Assembly (NCBI GenBank): GCA_043228905.1
Contig: JBHGNT010000006.1
Coordinates: 22,692,001 to 22,756,000, forward strand
DNA from: Azolla caroliniana
Taxonomy: Eukaryota; Polypodiophyta
Direction: 5' to 3'
DNA length: 64,000 nt
A program made the translations under genes and the position numbers. The notes under the pieces are model-generated. The model saw only the letters and a program-made list of their open reading frames with translations. It had not been told where the DNA came from and did no database searches. Positions 24,517 to 35,260 of the stretch are shown piece by piece (position 1 is the stretch's first letter; each line of letters starts with the position of its first letter).

Positions 24517-26523
24517 TCACTCGTTGCTCTCCGATTCTCCGCCGGACCCGAACTGATCGTCGTTGTCGCTCCCGCTCGCAGGCTCCGGCTCGTCTTCAAA
24601 CCAGTTTTTGAAAGCTTTGATCCGCTTTCCGGCCACTGGCACCGCTAATCGTGTCCCGTCGAGTTCCGCAAGGTGGTACGTGCCGTTGCCGTTCGCACTC
24701 ATCACCATGTAGGGCCCGAACCATCTCATAGCAAACTTTCGCACCGCCTTGTGCTGATTGTCGAGGCTGCTGTCGTATACCAAGACCCAATCGCCTTCCT
24801 CAATCTTCTTTGGTCGCAACTGGTGCGTCCGGTTGAACCGGGTCTTGTTCCGCTCCCTTGCCGTTCGCAGCCTTTCCTTCGCCTGTATCACGTCCTCCGG
24901 CCTCCGCTCGAGTTGCCGAATACGCGCCGCCAGCAACTGCTCCTGGCTCATTTCGTCCTTCCAATCTACCGCCGCCCACGAAGAAACTGTCCGTTCCACA
25001 GGCATGATGGGCTTTTGTCCGTACATTAGCTCCGCCGGCATAAACCCTGTCACCGAACTGTGCGTAGTCCGGTCCGCCCATAACGCGTAAGGAAGGAGTC
25101 GCGGCCAATTCTCGACCTGCCCACCGCATGCACGCACCAACGCCTTTACAATCGGTCCGTGCCCACATTCCGCCTTTCCGTTCGCCTCCGGATTGTACGC
25201 AGTGGTGAGGGAGAGTTTGACGCCTAGCCGGTCGAATAGCTCCTCGGCGTCCCGCGCATCCAGCTCTCCCCGGTTCGCCACGATCCTCCCGACGCACCCG
25301 TACCGACACACTACTTCTTCGATTAGGAACCGGCATACCGCCGCGGTTGTCTTGCTTTGTAGTGCACGGCCTTCCACCTGGTTCGTTAAGTCTTCCTGTG
25401 CAAGCACCAGGTATTGCATCTGTCCTACCCCCATCGACATCGTCACCAAGTCCACCATCCACTTGAAATGGACCGTAGGCGGGTAGGTCGGGTGTAGCTC
25501 GTCCCGGTGTCGGACTACGGAGTGCACCTGACAGCTTTCGCAAGTCGTTACGAACCGATGCACGTTTTGGTATAGCCCCGGCCAACAGTACTTCTCCTTC
25601 AGCTTCTCGAACGTGGCCCACGTTCCACGGTGTCCGGCCCATGGGCTCTCGTGGAATGCCGCCAGTAGTTTCCCATGTTCTTCTTTCTTTGCCACTACTT
25701 GGAGTGGGATGCCGCTTCTCTTCTTTGGGTGTTTCCATATGCACCCGTCCCGCAGGAAGAATCGGTACGCCTTCCTCCGTATCCGGCTCGCCTCCTCTCT
25801 CGCCCATGCTGCGTCCGACGTCATCGTCCGCAGGAACCTCCCGATTTGGAGCCACTCCCCATCGTACCTGCTTTCGTCAAATTCGTTAAGCGCTGGAGTG
25901 TTCCCTTTCCTTCTTGTCGTTACGTTAGCCGACCCGAAGAAGTCCTCGCCGACTTCTTCGTCTTCCGAAACCATGTCGTCTTCGTCGTTGAACCTTGCCC
26001 TCGAAAGCATGTCGGCCATGACGTTGTCCTTTTCGGAGATGTGCCATATCTCCGGGTTCAGGGACTTAATGTACGCTATCCACCGGAGCATCGCTAGGTC
26101 CGATGTCGCGCATCCAGAAACCATGCCGAGTATCGGCAAGCAGTCCGACTCGATAATCACCTCCGTCCCGATCAGATATTCCTTGTCGGCCTTGACTGCC
26201 GTAACGACACCCCAAAGTTCGCGCTTAACTTGGGCGTACCCTTGTTGCCGCTCACTCAATGCCTTCGCCCCGAACCGGATCGGGAATCGTACGCCGCCCT
26301 TGTCCTCCTGACTGATTACCCACCTGATCCCGGTCGGGCTGGTGTCCATCGTTACGCAGATGGGAATATCCTTGCCGTAAACCCCTTTACGGAGAGCCGG
26401 CGCTGCCGTAAGCGCCTCCTTTAGTCTCCGAACCGACTCCGTGTGCTCCGTCCTCCACCCGAAGCTACGCCCCTTTTTCAATAGTCCGTAGAGGGGTTCC
26501 GCGACATGTGCGTAGTGCGGGAT
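24517..26523 (-). pseudogene. Gypsy-F copy 1: RNase H and integrase
   Basis: One long frame. RNase H-like part: VTMDTSPTGIRWVISQ, ELWGVVTAVKADKEYL, IIESDCLPILGM, and the NVMADMLSR end. Integrase zinc finger (H..H, then CESCQVH), then the catalytic core: MVDLVTMSMG carries the first Asp, but the second region reads IVANRGELDA where SDxG is usual, and YNPEANGKAE carries the Glu. A KFAMRWFGPYMV stretch matches the GPY/F module. The altered second catalytic region suggests inactivity or a divergent lineage. It is continuous in frame with the RT part across a TAG at 26524-26526. Confidence 0.85.
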
Positions 26524-27516
26524 CTAGATGTGGTAGAACGCGCATGCCCCCAAGAATCTGCGGACCTTCGTGACCGATCCGCAAACGTTCCTCATCGCGG
26601 AGATGGCCTCTACTTTTGTTGGAGACGGTTTCCTACCGTAAGGCCCGCATAGGTGTCCAACCACCAAGATCTCCGACTGTCCGAAGGCCGACTTTTCCCC
26701 GGAGAAGGTGAGCCTCGCGCGCTCTAGTCTCTGCAGCACCTTCTTGCAGTCATCGATGTGGGACGCCACGAAATTCCGACATCCGTCCGGCCCGATTGCC
26801 TCGTCCCTTTTCTCCACCGGGCATCCCTTGATCGGGATGTCGTCTAAGAACGGCATGGTGATGTCCGGGATACAATCCCTGAGCAATTTGTTCATCGCGT
26901 TCACCATGTGAGCCACTGAGTTCGTCCCTCCTTGTGGCAGGGTACACATCCGCACTAGGCCGAGAGGAGTCCACATCGTCGTAATGTCTCTGCTCTCCAC
27001 GGCTAGTTGGAACTGATCGTACCCCGAGTACAGATCACCGACACAATAGATCGACCTTCCAGTGAAGGCCTCCGCGAACTCGTCTATGGTCGGTCCGATC
27101 CCTGCATTACGGATGGTCACCTTGTTGACCGGTTGTAGGTCCTGGATGAAGCGCAGCGTGCCGTTCTTCTTCGGCACCGTAAACCATCGATTTGAATACG
27201 GGGCACTCGACGGTTCGAGGATGCCCATCTCCACCTTTTGCTTTAGGAGCTCCATCAACTTCGGGATGTGAGCTCTTGGCACCGGAATCGGCTTGAGATT
27301 CCACGGTACATGCAGTACCGTGAAGATCACCATCGGTTCGACAACTGTCGGGTCTACGCACCCGATCTCCTTTGGTGAGAATGCGAAAGCCTTCCCGTGC
27401 CTTCCGAGCATTCTCCGAAACCAGTCCTCCTCAGCCGGCAGTAGGAAGCCGCCCCCACCGACCTTGAGCTCCCGTAGCGTTATGTCGGTGAACCGGTGCC
27501 CTATGCCAGCCGGATT
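26524..27516 (-). pseudogene. Gypsy-F copy 1: reverse transcriptase with FLDD
   Basis: RT motifs in order: PYSNRWFTVPKKNGTLRFI, DLQPVNKVTIRN, DLYSGYDQFQLAVE, LPQGGTNSVAHMV, and MPFLDDIPIKG where most gypsy elements have YxDD. VGHLCGPYGRKPSPTKVEAI and RRFLGACAF follow. From memory, this FLDD/IKG and GHxCG combination is characteristic of a gypsy lineage common in fungi and seen in some non-seed plants. It is bounded by in-frame stops at 27517-27519 (TGA) and 26524-26526 (TAG), so the copy is dead. Confidence 0.85.
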
Positions 27517-28434
27517 TCATAAACTTGGGTCCGACGCGACCCCTTTTATCTGCTCCTCGCTGCCCTCTGGCAAGGGTGCCGCGACTGACCTCACCTTCCG
27601 GTCCACAGTCTTGTATTTCGTATCCACGCGGGCCGTCCGATCCGACCTGATCCTTTCCCCGAAGTCTGCGATGACTTCGTACATTCCCATCGACCCTACC
27701 GGAACGGTCCAGTCTTCCCTAAGGTCTTGACCGATCACCTTTCGTAGTTCGCCCAAGGTGTCGTCAAAAGAGACCGCCTCTACGGCGCCGTTGATGTCCT
27801 CGTCGGGGAGGAGGACTCCGCATCCCCTGAGCCGCTCCTCCGCTCGCTTCCTCTCCATGCCGCTGACGCTGGTTATAGTACAACCTCCGCTGTCGGAGAA
27901 CCAAAATTTCCTACCTATGGTACAAGTCTTCTTCCGTACTGTACATTTGTGGGGTTCTTCCCGGGTGTCCGGACTATCGCGGCCCCACGCCTTGACAACC
28001 CTCTCTAAACATCCCCTCGCGGTTACGCTCGTGGTTTGGTCGCACCATTAGGAACTGGACTGAGGGATGCCCGTCCTGGCTCTTGACTCTTGCATAGGCT
28101 GAACCGTTGTCCAGCACCTTGGTCTCCATCCGTGTTGCCGTGATATATGGCTCTCCTAGTATAACCGGATGCGAGGACGTCTCTTGCACGAAGAAGTGCT
28201 GGTCGATCTCAACATCGCCGATTTTCACCCGTACGTTTGGACAGGCCCCATGTAGTTCTTCCGTGGCGCGCATCCCTGCCCGTATCGCACAACCATGCTT
28301 GGTGTTGATCGGCCATTTACCCTTCTTGTAGAAATCCATGGACATCAGGTTGATTTGGGATCCATGGTCTACCAACGCCACCACGGTTCCAGAACGTTGC
28401 CGATCCGTACAGGGGTTTCCGTAGTCGCCCTGGC
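27517..28434 (-). pseudogene. Gypsy-F copy 1: protease and linker
   Basis: The retropepsin-like region reads VALVDHGSQINLMS, with Asp-His-Gly-Ser where Asp-Ser/Thr-Gly-Ala is usual, then VEIDQHFFVQETSSHPVILG. Copy 2 has LIDHSSKINLMS. Comparison with copy 2 indicates a Trp-to-stop change just before this part and frameshifts near 28390 and 28012. The linker (DTKYKTVDRKVRSVAAPLP) joins it to RT. Confidence 0.8.
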
Positions 28435-29396
28435 TCAATGCGGTTTCGTGTAGTGGCTTCCCGCCAGCTCATCTTCCAAGGCTCCGTCTTCCAGGTGCGT
28501 GGTCCGCACTTCCATCGGCTTCTTCGGTTCCGGCTCCGTCGAGAGCCTCTTCCGCTTCACCAAGTCTACGATAGAGTCGTGGAACTCCCTCTTGGCGATT
28601 CCCAACACCTCCCGCAACGACAACTCCACTTTACTGTCGAGGATTCGCTCTTCCAGGACCTTTCGCAGGTCTGTGGTCCTTTCGATCTCGATGCTCAACC
28701 GAAACCCCGCCTGCTTCTTTCTGTCCGGTGCGCCCGGGTTGCCGGTACCGGTCGGTTTCGGTCCGAATTGGGTCTCATACCTCGGGGGGCCGACCCCTCC
28801 GGCCTTTCCTGCCCGTTTGTCCTCCACCAAAACCTCGTAGTTCTGGCAAGTGGCTTCTACGAAGCCCGTTTTGTCTTCCACCGGATCATCCCAACCGGTG
28901 ACCTCCTGGACCCGCTGTTCCGCGTGGTTCGCCTCTTCCTTCCTCAGCCGAACTCTGGAGAGGCCTTCCAGCACTAGCGGTCAGAATCCGGAGTCCTTCA
29001 CCTTCCGGGTCTCATCACCCCCGACCCGAATTCCCGCCGACACTGAGTAGTTAACGGCTTCAACGTGCCGTGCCGCGGCCTCTTCCATCAACCTCTTCAT
29101 TCCACCGCGCCCTGTATTCAGCTCTAGGGCTCTCCGGGTCTCGCTCGCGTGCACCCGCCCGTTCTAGAGGTACACCACGTTGGTCCTGAGCGCGTTGGCA
29201 AAATCCGCACAGTCCTTCCGAATGTGACCGATCGCGTCACACCACATGCACCGCTGCCCAGCTGGTGGCCTCCGGTCGCGAGGTTGTTCACCGCCGTCTC
29301 TTCGGGCTTGTGCGATCTGCAGGTCGCGCACCATTTGTGTTAGCTCCTCCAGATGGGTCTCTGACCACGTCGTTCGATGCCGACTCCGACTCCGGC
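28435..29396 (-). pseudogene. Gypsy-F copy 1: gag with zinc knuckle
   Basis: It includes the nucleocapsid knuckle CMWCDAIGHIRKDC (C-X2-C-X4-H-X4-C, about 29214-29255) and SETRRALELNTGRGGMKRL, both shared with copy 2. Further on are KVLEERILDSKVELSLREV and GIAKREFHDSIVDLVKRKR. Stops interrupt the frame. Gypsy-T is inserted at 29397; the few remaining upstream gag codons continue beyond it at 35175-35260. Confidence 0.75.
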
Positions 29397-29686
29397 TGTC
29401 ATAACTAGACTCGAACCCATAACCTTTTGTTACACGGGTCGAGACTTTACCATTAGGTTATAAATTGTAATTTGAAGGATATTATTTTCATTTAGGTTTT
29501 ATTGGGAAATTGATGTATATTCCAGATTTCTCTGGAACATTCTAGAAACTTCAGGAGTATTCCTGAAGACACTATAAAAGGAGGCGCAAGGCATTAGTTC
29601 GAACCAAATCGGTTCAACGCCAGTCTTAAGCCTTCTAACTACTGTTGTATATCTTCCTTCATATAATACATATACCTTTCGCATCA

Positions 29687-29730
<44 letters not shown>

Positions 29731-29863
29731 ATCCATTCCTTCTCTCAAAGTTCGACACCTCTCATAGTACTAATCCTTCTCTGTCTTAGTACTATTCCCC
29801 GACAATAGTACTAATCCTTCTTTTAGTACTAATTCCTTCTCTGCCCTAATAGAGTTCCTGACA
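29397..29863 (+). repeat. Gypsy-T 5' LTR
   Basis: 467 bp. The TATA box (TATAAAAG) is at 29573-29580; the predicted transcript start is about 30 nt downstream, near 29603-29606. The first 60 bp read on the minus strand resemble a tRNA gene (see findings). A (TC)n tract at 29692-29725 differs in length from the 3' LTR. Confidence 0.95.
29573..29617 (+). promoter_or_regulatory. Gypsy-T TATA box and predicted RNA 5' end (self-primer)
   Basis: TATAAAAG at 29573-29580 is followed 33 nt after its first base by AAATCGGTTCAA (29606-29617). That 12-mer is the exact reverse complement of the bases just after the 5' LTR (29866-29877). The layout matches the self-priming scheme known for Tf1 and sushi-type elements. 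Confidence 0.65.
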
Positions 29864-29865
29864 GT

Positions 29866-29877
29866 TTGAACCGATTT
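29866..29877 (+). other. Gypsy-T primer-binding site, self-priming type
   Basis: TTGAACCGATTT starts two bases after the LTR end. No TGG-starting tRNA-complementary site is present here. The 12 bases pair perfectly with the predicted RNA 5' end at 29606-29617. Confidence 0.65.
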
Positions 29878-29964
29878 CTCGGTGCCTGTCTGGTCTTTTC
29901 TCTCCCTCTTCCTTCTGTCTCCCTCCTTTCCTATTAGTCTCTTATTTTCCTTTTCCTTCATCCC

Positions 29965-31134
29965 ATGGCCACCGTTAGCGCTGAAGAGTATCAATCCGTT
30001 TTCTCGGAATTTCAATGCTTGAAAGAGAAGTTTCATGCTTTGGAACAAGAAAATCAACGCTTGTTGGGGGATCTTCAGCAAATTTCCTTAGAAAAGCAGC
30101 AAACGCAACAACAGCATGGGGAACTTGCGTTACGCGTGCAACAACTCGAAGCAACCATCGTAGCAATGCAACAACAAGGGCACGGAGCACAAGGGATTCA
30201 TAAAGAACCCAAGATTGGCCTTCCCACGAAGTTTGATGGAACGCGATCGCAGTTTAGAGGGTTTCTTAACCAGGTACGGTTAGTTATTCAAATGCATCCA
30301 TCCCGATATCCCACCGATGCATCACGAGTGGGTTTAGTAGGCACGTTGTTAAATGGCTCAGCATTAGCATGGTTCGCTCCGCTACTAGAAAAGGAATCTC
30401 CAGTACTAAATAATTTTGAAGAATTCATAAATGAGTTTAAAGCATGTTTTGGAGATACTGACAGCATAAGGACTGCAATCAACAAAATCCGGCGATTACG
30501 CCAAGGTGACCGTCTAGCCTCCGCATATGCTGCAGATTTCCGCCTACTCGCCACCGATATCCCCTGGGATGATCAAGCATTGATGGAGCAGTTCCGCTAT
30601 GGTCTACGCAACGATGTCAAGGATTTACTCTTGACTTTCCCTGAAGAGCCAAAATCATTAACAGAAGCAATCAGTCGAGCGGTCAGATGTGACAACCGCC
30701 TCTTCGAGCGACGTTCGGAACGACAATTTCAGATGCCGAGGGCAAGATCCGAGCCTACCTATGCCTCAGTGGTAGCAAAACCTTTTCAAAGGGAGTCACA
30801 TAATGCGCCTCCAGTAAGTACTCCAACTCCAATGGAAATTGACACTACACGTCGTCGTGGGCCGCTATCGGAGGAGGAAAAGCAACGACGCCGAACAAAC
30901 CGATTATTCCTTTATTGCGGTGGACCAGGGCATATCGCGATAAACTGTCCCCATAGACCAAGAAGGCAGGTAAACCAAGTCGTTGTTAGATCTGACTATA
31001 CTAAACCCGAGTCTATTTCAGTAGGAATCTCTGATAGTCCTCATAGTCATAATAGTCCTAATAGTACTAATAGTCCGAATCTCGCAAACAAATTTGATGT
31101 CCTTAGCCAATTAGAAGAAGAGTTAAACGACTAA
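29965..31134 (+). CDS. gag: Gypsy-T Gag
   Basis: 389 residues from the ATG at 29965. Residues 1-70 are a coiled coil (EQENQRLLGDLQQ and later Gln-rich heptads). Residues about 80-235 form a retrotransposon gag domain: GLPTKFDGTRSQFRGFL, ALAWFAPLLE, FINEFKACFGD, IRRLRQGDRLASAYAADF. This is closest, from memory, to the gag of sushi/Tf1-like chromoviruses and the mammalian PEG10/RTL genes derived from them. The zinc knuckle is damaged: Phe315 stands at the first Cys position, with Cys318, His323 and Cys328 present. The frame is otherwise open. Gag assembles the cytoplasmic particle. It ends at 31134, just after a slippery heptamer. Confidence 0.92.
   Translation: MATVSAEEYQSVFSEFQCLKEKFHALEQENQRLLGDLQQISLEKQQTQQQHGELALRVQQLEATIVAMQQQGHGAQGIHKEPKIGLPTKFDGTRSQFRGFLNQVRLVIQMHPSRYPTDASRVGLVGTLLNGSALAWFAPLLEKESPVLNNFEEFINEFKACFGDTDSIRTAINKIRRLRQGDRLASAYAADFRLLATDIPWDDQALMEQFRYGLRNDVKDLLLTFPEEPKSLTEAISRAVRCDNRLFERRSERQFQMPRARSEPTYASVVAKPFQRESHNAPPVSTPTPMEIDTTRRRGPLSEEEKQRRRTNRLFLYCGGPGHIAINCPHRPRRQVNQVVVRSDYTKPESISVGISDSPHSHNSPNSTNSPNLANKFDVLSQLEEELND
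31122..31128 (+). promoter_or_regulatory. Putative -1 ribosomal frameshift site GTTAAAC
   Basis: In the gag frame the bases read G TTA AAC. Slipping back one base gives GTT AAA, followed by the open pol frame. Gag stops two codons later (TAA at 31132-31134), and the pol frame has no ATG near its start. GTTAAAC is a known functional slippery heptamer in arteriviruses. I did not model a downstream stimulatory structure. Confidence 0.6.
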
Positions 31135-34100
31135 GTCCAGCCAAAATAGGAGCCGTTTGGTTGGACAGCCCTAGATCTGTGCAGCCCATTAGTGGTTCCA
31201 TTCCCTCTAAGCAAGTTAGTGATGTGTTCGTAGCCCAAGTAGCAGTTAGTACTAAAAGTACCCCTCCAGTACATACCTTAGCCCTTCTAGATTCCGGAGC
31301 TAATTCTTGCTTCATGGATAGGAATTTTGCCCGAGCTCATCAGATATCTCTCAGAAAGCTCCCATGTCCAGCCTCAGTAGTAGTCATTGATGGTCGTCCC
31401 ATTGCTTCTGGTAATATCATAGAAGAGTCGGAACCCGTTAATATTGTCCTAGATAACTTAACATGTGTAGTATCATTTAATATTATTAGTATTCCAGAAC
31501 ATCCCATAGTTTTAGGATTACCATGGTTCGAGTTACATAACCCAGACATAGATTGGAGGACAAGGGAAATCCGGTTGCGACAAACCCAAGGATCTACCCA
31601 GAAGGTTGCAACCATTTCGCTACGTCAGTTGCGTGAGGAAGGGCGCAAGGAGGAAATGTTTCTCTTCGCAATATCAGTACAACCCTCCAGTACCACCAAA
31701 GAGGAGTCCACCGTTCAACTTCCCGAGAAGTATCGTCAGTATGCTGATGTGTTCGATAAAGTACAAGCCAACACACTTCCTCATCATCGGCCGTACGATT
31801 GCGCCATCGACTTACAACCGGGAAAAGAGCCGCCATGGGGGCCGATCTACAATTTGTCACCAACCGAGCTAGAAGTCCTTCGAGCCTATATAGAGGAGAA
31901 TTTGGAGAACGGTTTCATTCGGCATTCGAAATCTCCAGCCGGCGCACCCATTTTCTTCGTCAAGAAAAAAGATGGCTCGCTTCGACTCGTTGTAGATTAC
32001 CGTGGCTTGAATAAGGTCACAGTAAGAAATAGGTATGCTCTTCCCCTTATCTCAAGTCTTTTAGAACGGATCAACGGTGCCAGGTTCTTCACGAAGATCG
32101 ACTTACGAGGAGCCTATAACCTCGTACGGATCCGACCAGGAGATGAATGGAAGACCGCGTTTCGCACCAGATATGGGCACTTCGAGTATACGGTCATGCC
32201 GTTCGGACTCACTAATGCGCCGGCAGTCTTCCAGCACATGGCGAATGATATATTTCGAGATCTCTTGGATGATTTTTTGATCATCTATTTGGATGATCTA
32301 CTGGTTTATTCAAAGACCCAAGAAGAACATGATTCTCATGTACTATTAGTACTAAAACGACTTCGAGAACATGGTCTGTATGCAAAGTTAGAGAAATGTA
32401 GTTTCGGGTGCAACTAAGTGGAGTTTCTCGGCTATGTCATCTCCTCAGAAGGCATATCTATGGACCCAGCCAAGGTCAAAACGGTGATAGAATGGCACAC
32501 TCCGCGTTCGGTGCGGGATGTGCAATGCTTCCTAGGCTTTGCAAATTTTTACCGGAAGTTCATACAAAATTACTCAAAAATTGTGCTGCCTCTCACACAG
32601 CTCACCAGGAAGGGACAATCATTCCTTTGGTCTAAAGAGACGGACATGGCTTTCGAGAGTCTTAAGAAGGCGTTTACATCAGCTCCAATTTTAGGTCATG
32701 TGGATCCGGAAAAACCATTCATTATCGAAGCTGACGCATCGGATTTCGCATTGGGGAGCATTCTGTCACAACAGGGTAACGACGAGAAGCTACATCCTGT
32801 GGCTTTCCACTCCCGTAAGTTTGACGCCGCCGAAATCAACTACGAAATTCATGATAAAGAGCTATTAGCAATAGTTGATTCTTTTATGCAATGGAGGCAT
32901 TTCCTGGAGGGATCTCCTCATCAGGTCACTGTATTCAGTGACCACAAGAACCTTGCCTACTTTCAAGATGCTCGTGTACTGAATCGACGTCAAGCTCGGT
33001 GGGCCCACTTCCTCACACGCTTCGACTTCAAAATTACATATCGTCCGGGGAAGCACCAAGGGAAGGCAGATGCATTATCACGGCGTTCGTATCTAACACC
33101 ACGTCCCGGTGAGCCAGCTTTCGATAACCAGAAGCAAGTAATCTTGGGTCCAGCACGACTGCAAGCAGCACAGGTCTTTGACATGCCCGTGGATTCCGAC
33201 ATTACCAATACTATACGTGAGGACTTGAAGACTGACGCTTTCGCCCAAGCTATACTAGCACAAATTGACCCCTCTCGAGCGTCATGTTCACAATCACAAT
33301 CACCAGGTACGGATTATCGGCAATTCAAATACTGTGATGGATTACTCTTCTTTAAAGAACTTTTGTATGTTCCTAATGGTTCTTGCCGCCTTCGAGTAGT
33401 ACAAAACTGCCATGACACATATACAGCAGGACATTTTGGTAGTACTAAAACATTAGATTTAGTACAACGATCATTCTGGTGGCCCCGTATGCGACAATTT
33501 GTCGAAGATTTTGTTCGGACTTGCGATACATGCTGCAGAGCGAAAATGCCAAGACATCATCCATATGGTTTATTAGAACCATTACCAATTCCAAGCAAGC
33601 CATGGCAATCCATTGCTCTTGACTTCATTACAGATCTTCCAGTCTCTAAGGGATTCAGTGCGATTCTCACAGTGGTGGATCGATATACAAAGATGGCTCA
33701 TTTCTTACCATGTACTAAAGAAATATCTAGTGAAGACACCGCCGAAATTGTCATGCGGGAAGTATGTCGGCATCATGGACTCCCTGATAATATCATCAGC
33801 GATCGTGGACCTCAGTTTGTGTCAAAATTCTGGAAGCACCTTTTTAAAATGCTGAAGGTCACTTGTCACCTCTCCTCCGGCTACCACCCACAAACCGACG
33901 GTCAAGCTGAACGAACAAATCAAACACTGGAGCAGTATCTGCGGTGCTTTATCAACTATCATCAGAATGACTGGGCAGATATTCTTCAGTTCGCCGAATT
34001 TGCCTATAATAACGCTATCCACGCATCGACTAAAGTCACGCCATTCTACGCTTATACAGGATATCATCCCCGGTGGTGTGTCCTTGAAACCCCAGAAGTG

Positions 34101-34718
34101 TCCACAAATCCTTGCGCGGAGGATCGTTTGGAGCGGTTACGCAAGATACAAGCGGTTTTATCTACTCAACTCCAGCAAGCTCAACAATCACACAAGGACT
34201 ACGCAGATCGTCATCGACTTCCATCCAGTTTTAACATTGGAGATCGGGTGTGGCTGCTACGACGACACATCAAGACTACTCGCCCATGTGAGAAGTTGGA
34301 TTATCGGCGATTAGGTCCTTTCCGTATTATCGGGAAGATTAATGATGTCGCTTTTCGTCTCGAGCTACCTCCGCAACTTCGGATACATCCGGTGTTTCAT
34401 AGTTCTCTCCTCGAACCCTATCACGAGAGCACTATCCCAGGACGTACTATACAACCACCACCTCCTATCGAGCTCGAAGATGGACCTGAGTATGAGGTCG
34501 CTGCCATCCTCGATTCCAAGATTGTTCGCAACAAGCTCTACTATCTAGTCGATTGGCTAGGATATAGTCCCAGCGAGCGTACTTGGGAACCGATCGAGAA
34601 TGTGACCAATGCTCGTGCTCTTCTAGAAGACTTCCATCAACGATATCCCGAGAAACCGGGTCCTCAATCCAAAACGACTCGTGGAACTCGTCGTTTTAAA
34701 GGGGGGATAGTGTCATAA
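31128..34718 (+). pseudogene. pol: Gypsy-T Pol: protease, RT, RNase H, integrase, chromodomain (one nonsense codon)
   Basis: Protease LALLDSGANSCFMD (about 31282). RT: LVVDYRGLNKVTVRN, MPFGLTNAPAVFQ, IIYLDDLLVYS (about 32281-32313). RNase H: IIEADASDFALGSIL, HDKELLAIVDSF, FSDHKNLAYF. Integrase: H-H-C-C finger ending CDTCCRAK, then the D-D-E core LDFITDLP, IISDRGPQF, HPQTDGQAERTNQ. GPY/F module RRLGPFRII, then the chromodomain EYEVAAILDS, LYYLVDWLGYSPSERTWEP. One TAA at 32415-32417 replaces an expected Gln codon (CAA) before VEFLGYVIS and separates RT from RNase H; otherwise the frame is open. The stop codon (34716-34718) lies inside the 3' LTR. Confidence 0.93.
34696..34710 (+). other. Gypsy-T polypurine tract
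   Basis: AAAGGGGGGATAG immediately precedes the 3' LTR and is the expected plus-strand primer for reverse transcription. It overlaps the last codons of Pol. Confidence 0.85.
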
Positions 34719-35000
34719 CTAGACTCGAACCCATAACCTTTTGTTACACGGGTCGAGACTTTACCATTAGGTTATAAATTGTAATTTGAAGGATATTATT
34801 TTCATTTAGGTTTTATTGGGAAATTGATGTATATTCCAGATTTCTCTGGAACATTCTAGAAACTTCAGGAGTATTCCTGAAGACACTATAAAAGGAGGCG
34901 CAAGGCATTAGTTCGAACCAAATCGGTTCAACGCCAGTCTTAAGCCTTCTAACTACTGTTGTATATCTTCCTTCATATAATACATATACCTTTCGCATCA

Positions 35001-35036
<36 letters not shown>

Positions 35037-35169
35037 ATCCATTCCTTCTCTCAAAGTTCGACACCTCTCATAGTACTAATCCTTCTCTGTCTTAGTACTA
35101 TTCCCCGACAATAGTACTAATCCTTCTTTTAGTACTAATTCCTTCTCTGCCCTAATAGAGTTCCTGACA
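34711..35169 (+). repeat. Gypsy-T 3' LTR
   Basis: 459 bp; equal to the 5' LTR apart from a (TC)n tract shorter by 8 bp. It is followed by the CCGGC target duplication. Confidence 0.95.
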
Positions 35170-35260
35170 CCGGCCAGATTCGGGTCTCTTCCTTCCTCCC
35201 AGCCGGCACCGAAACTGGCTCCTCGAGCCTCCTCCCTACGGCCAGCCCCGACCCCGACGT
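35170..35260 (-). pseudogene. Gypsy-F copy 1 gag fragment beyond the Gypsy-T insertion
   Basis: About 90 bp of GC-rich sequence continue the Gypsy-F gag across the insertion, as shown by the CCGGC duplication. It is cut by the Copia-1 fragment at about 35261, so the 5' LTR and gag start of Gypsy-F copy 1 are missing. Confidence 0.6.

Larger units (their letters stand above)
29397..35169 (+). mobile_element. Gypsy-T: nearly intact chromovirus-type LTR retrotransposon
   Basis: The element is 5,773 bp with LTRs at 29397-29863 and 34711-35169, both TGTCATAACT...GTTCCTGACA. It is flanked by the perfect 5-bp target duplication CCGGC (29392-29396 and 35170-35174). By eye the LTRs differ only in the length of a (TC)n tract, 8 bp longer on the left, which means recent insertion. 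Gene order is gag, then a -1 overlap, then PR-RT-RNaseH-INT-chromodomain. It sits inside Gypsy-F copy 1 in opposite orientation. Confidence 0.95.
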
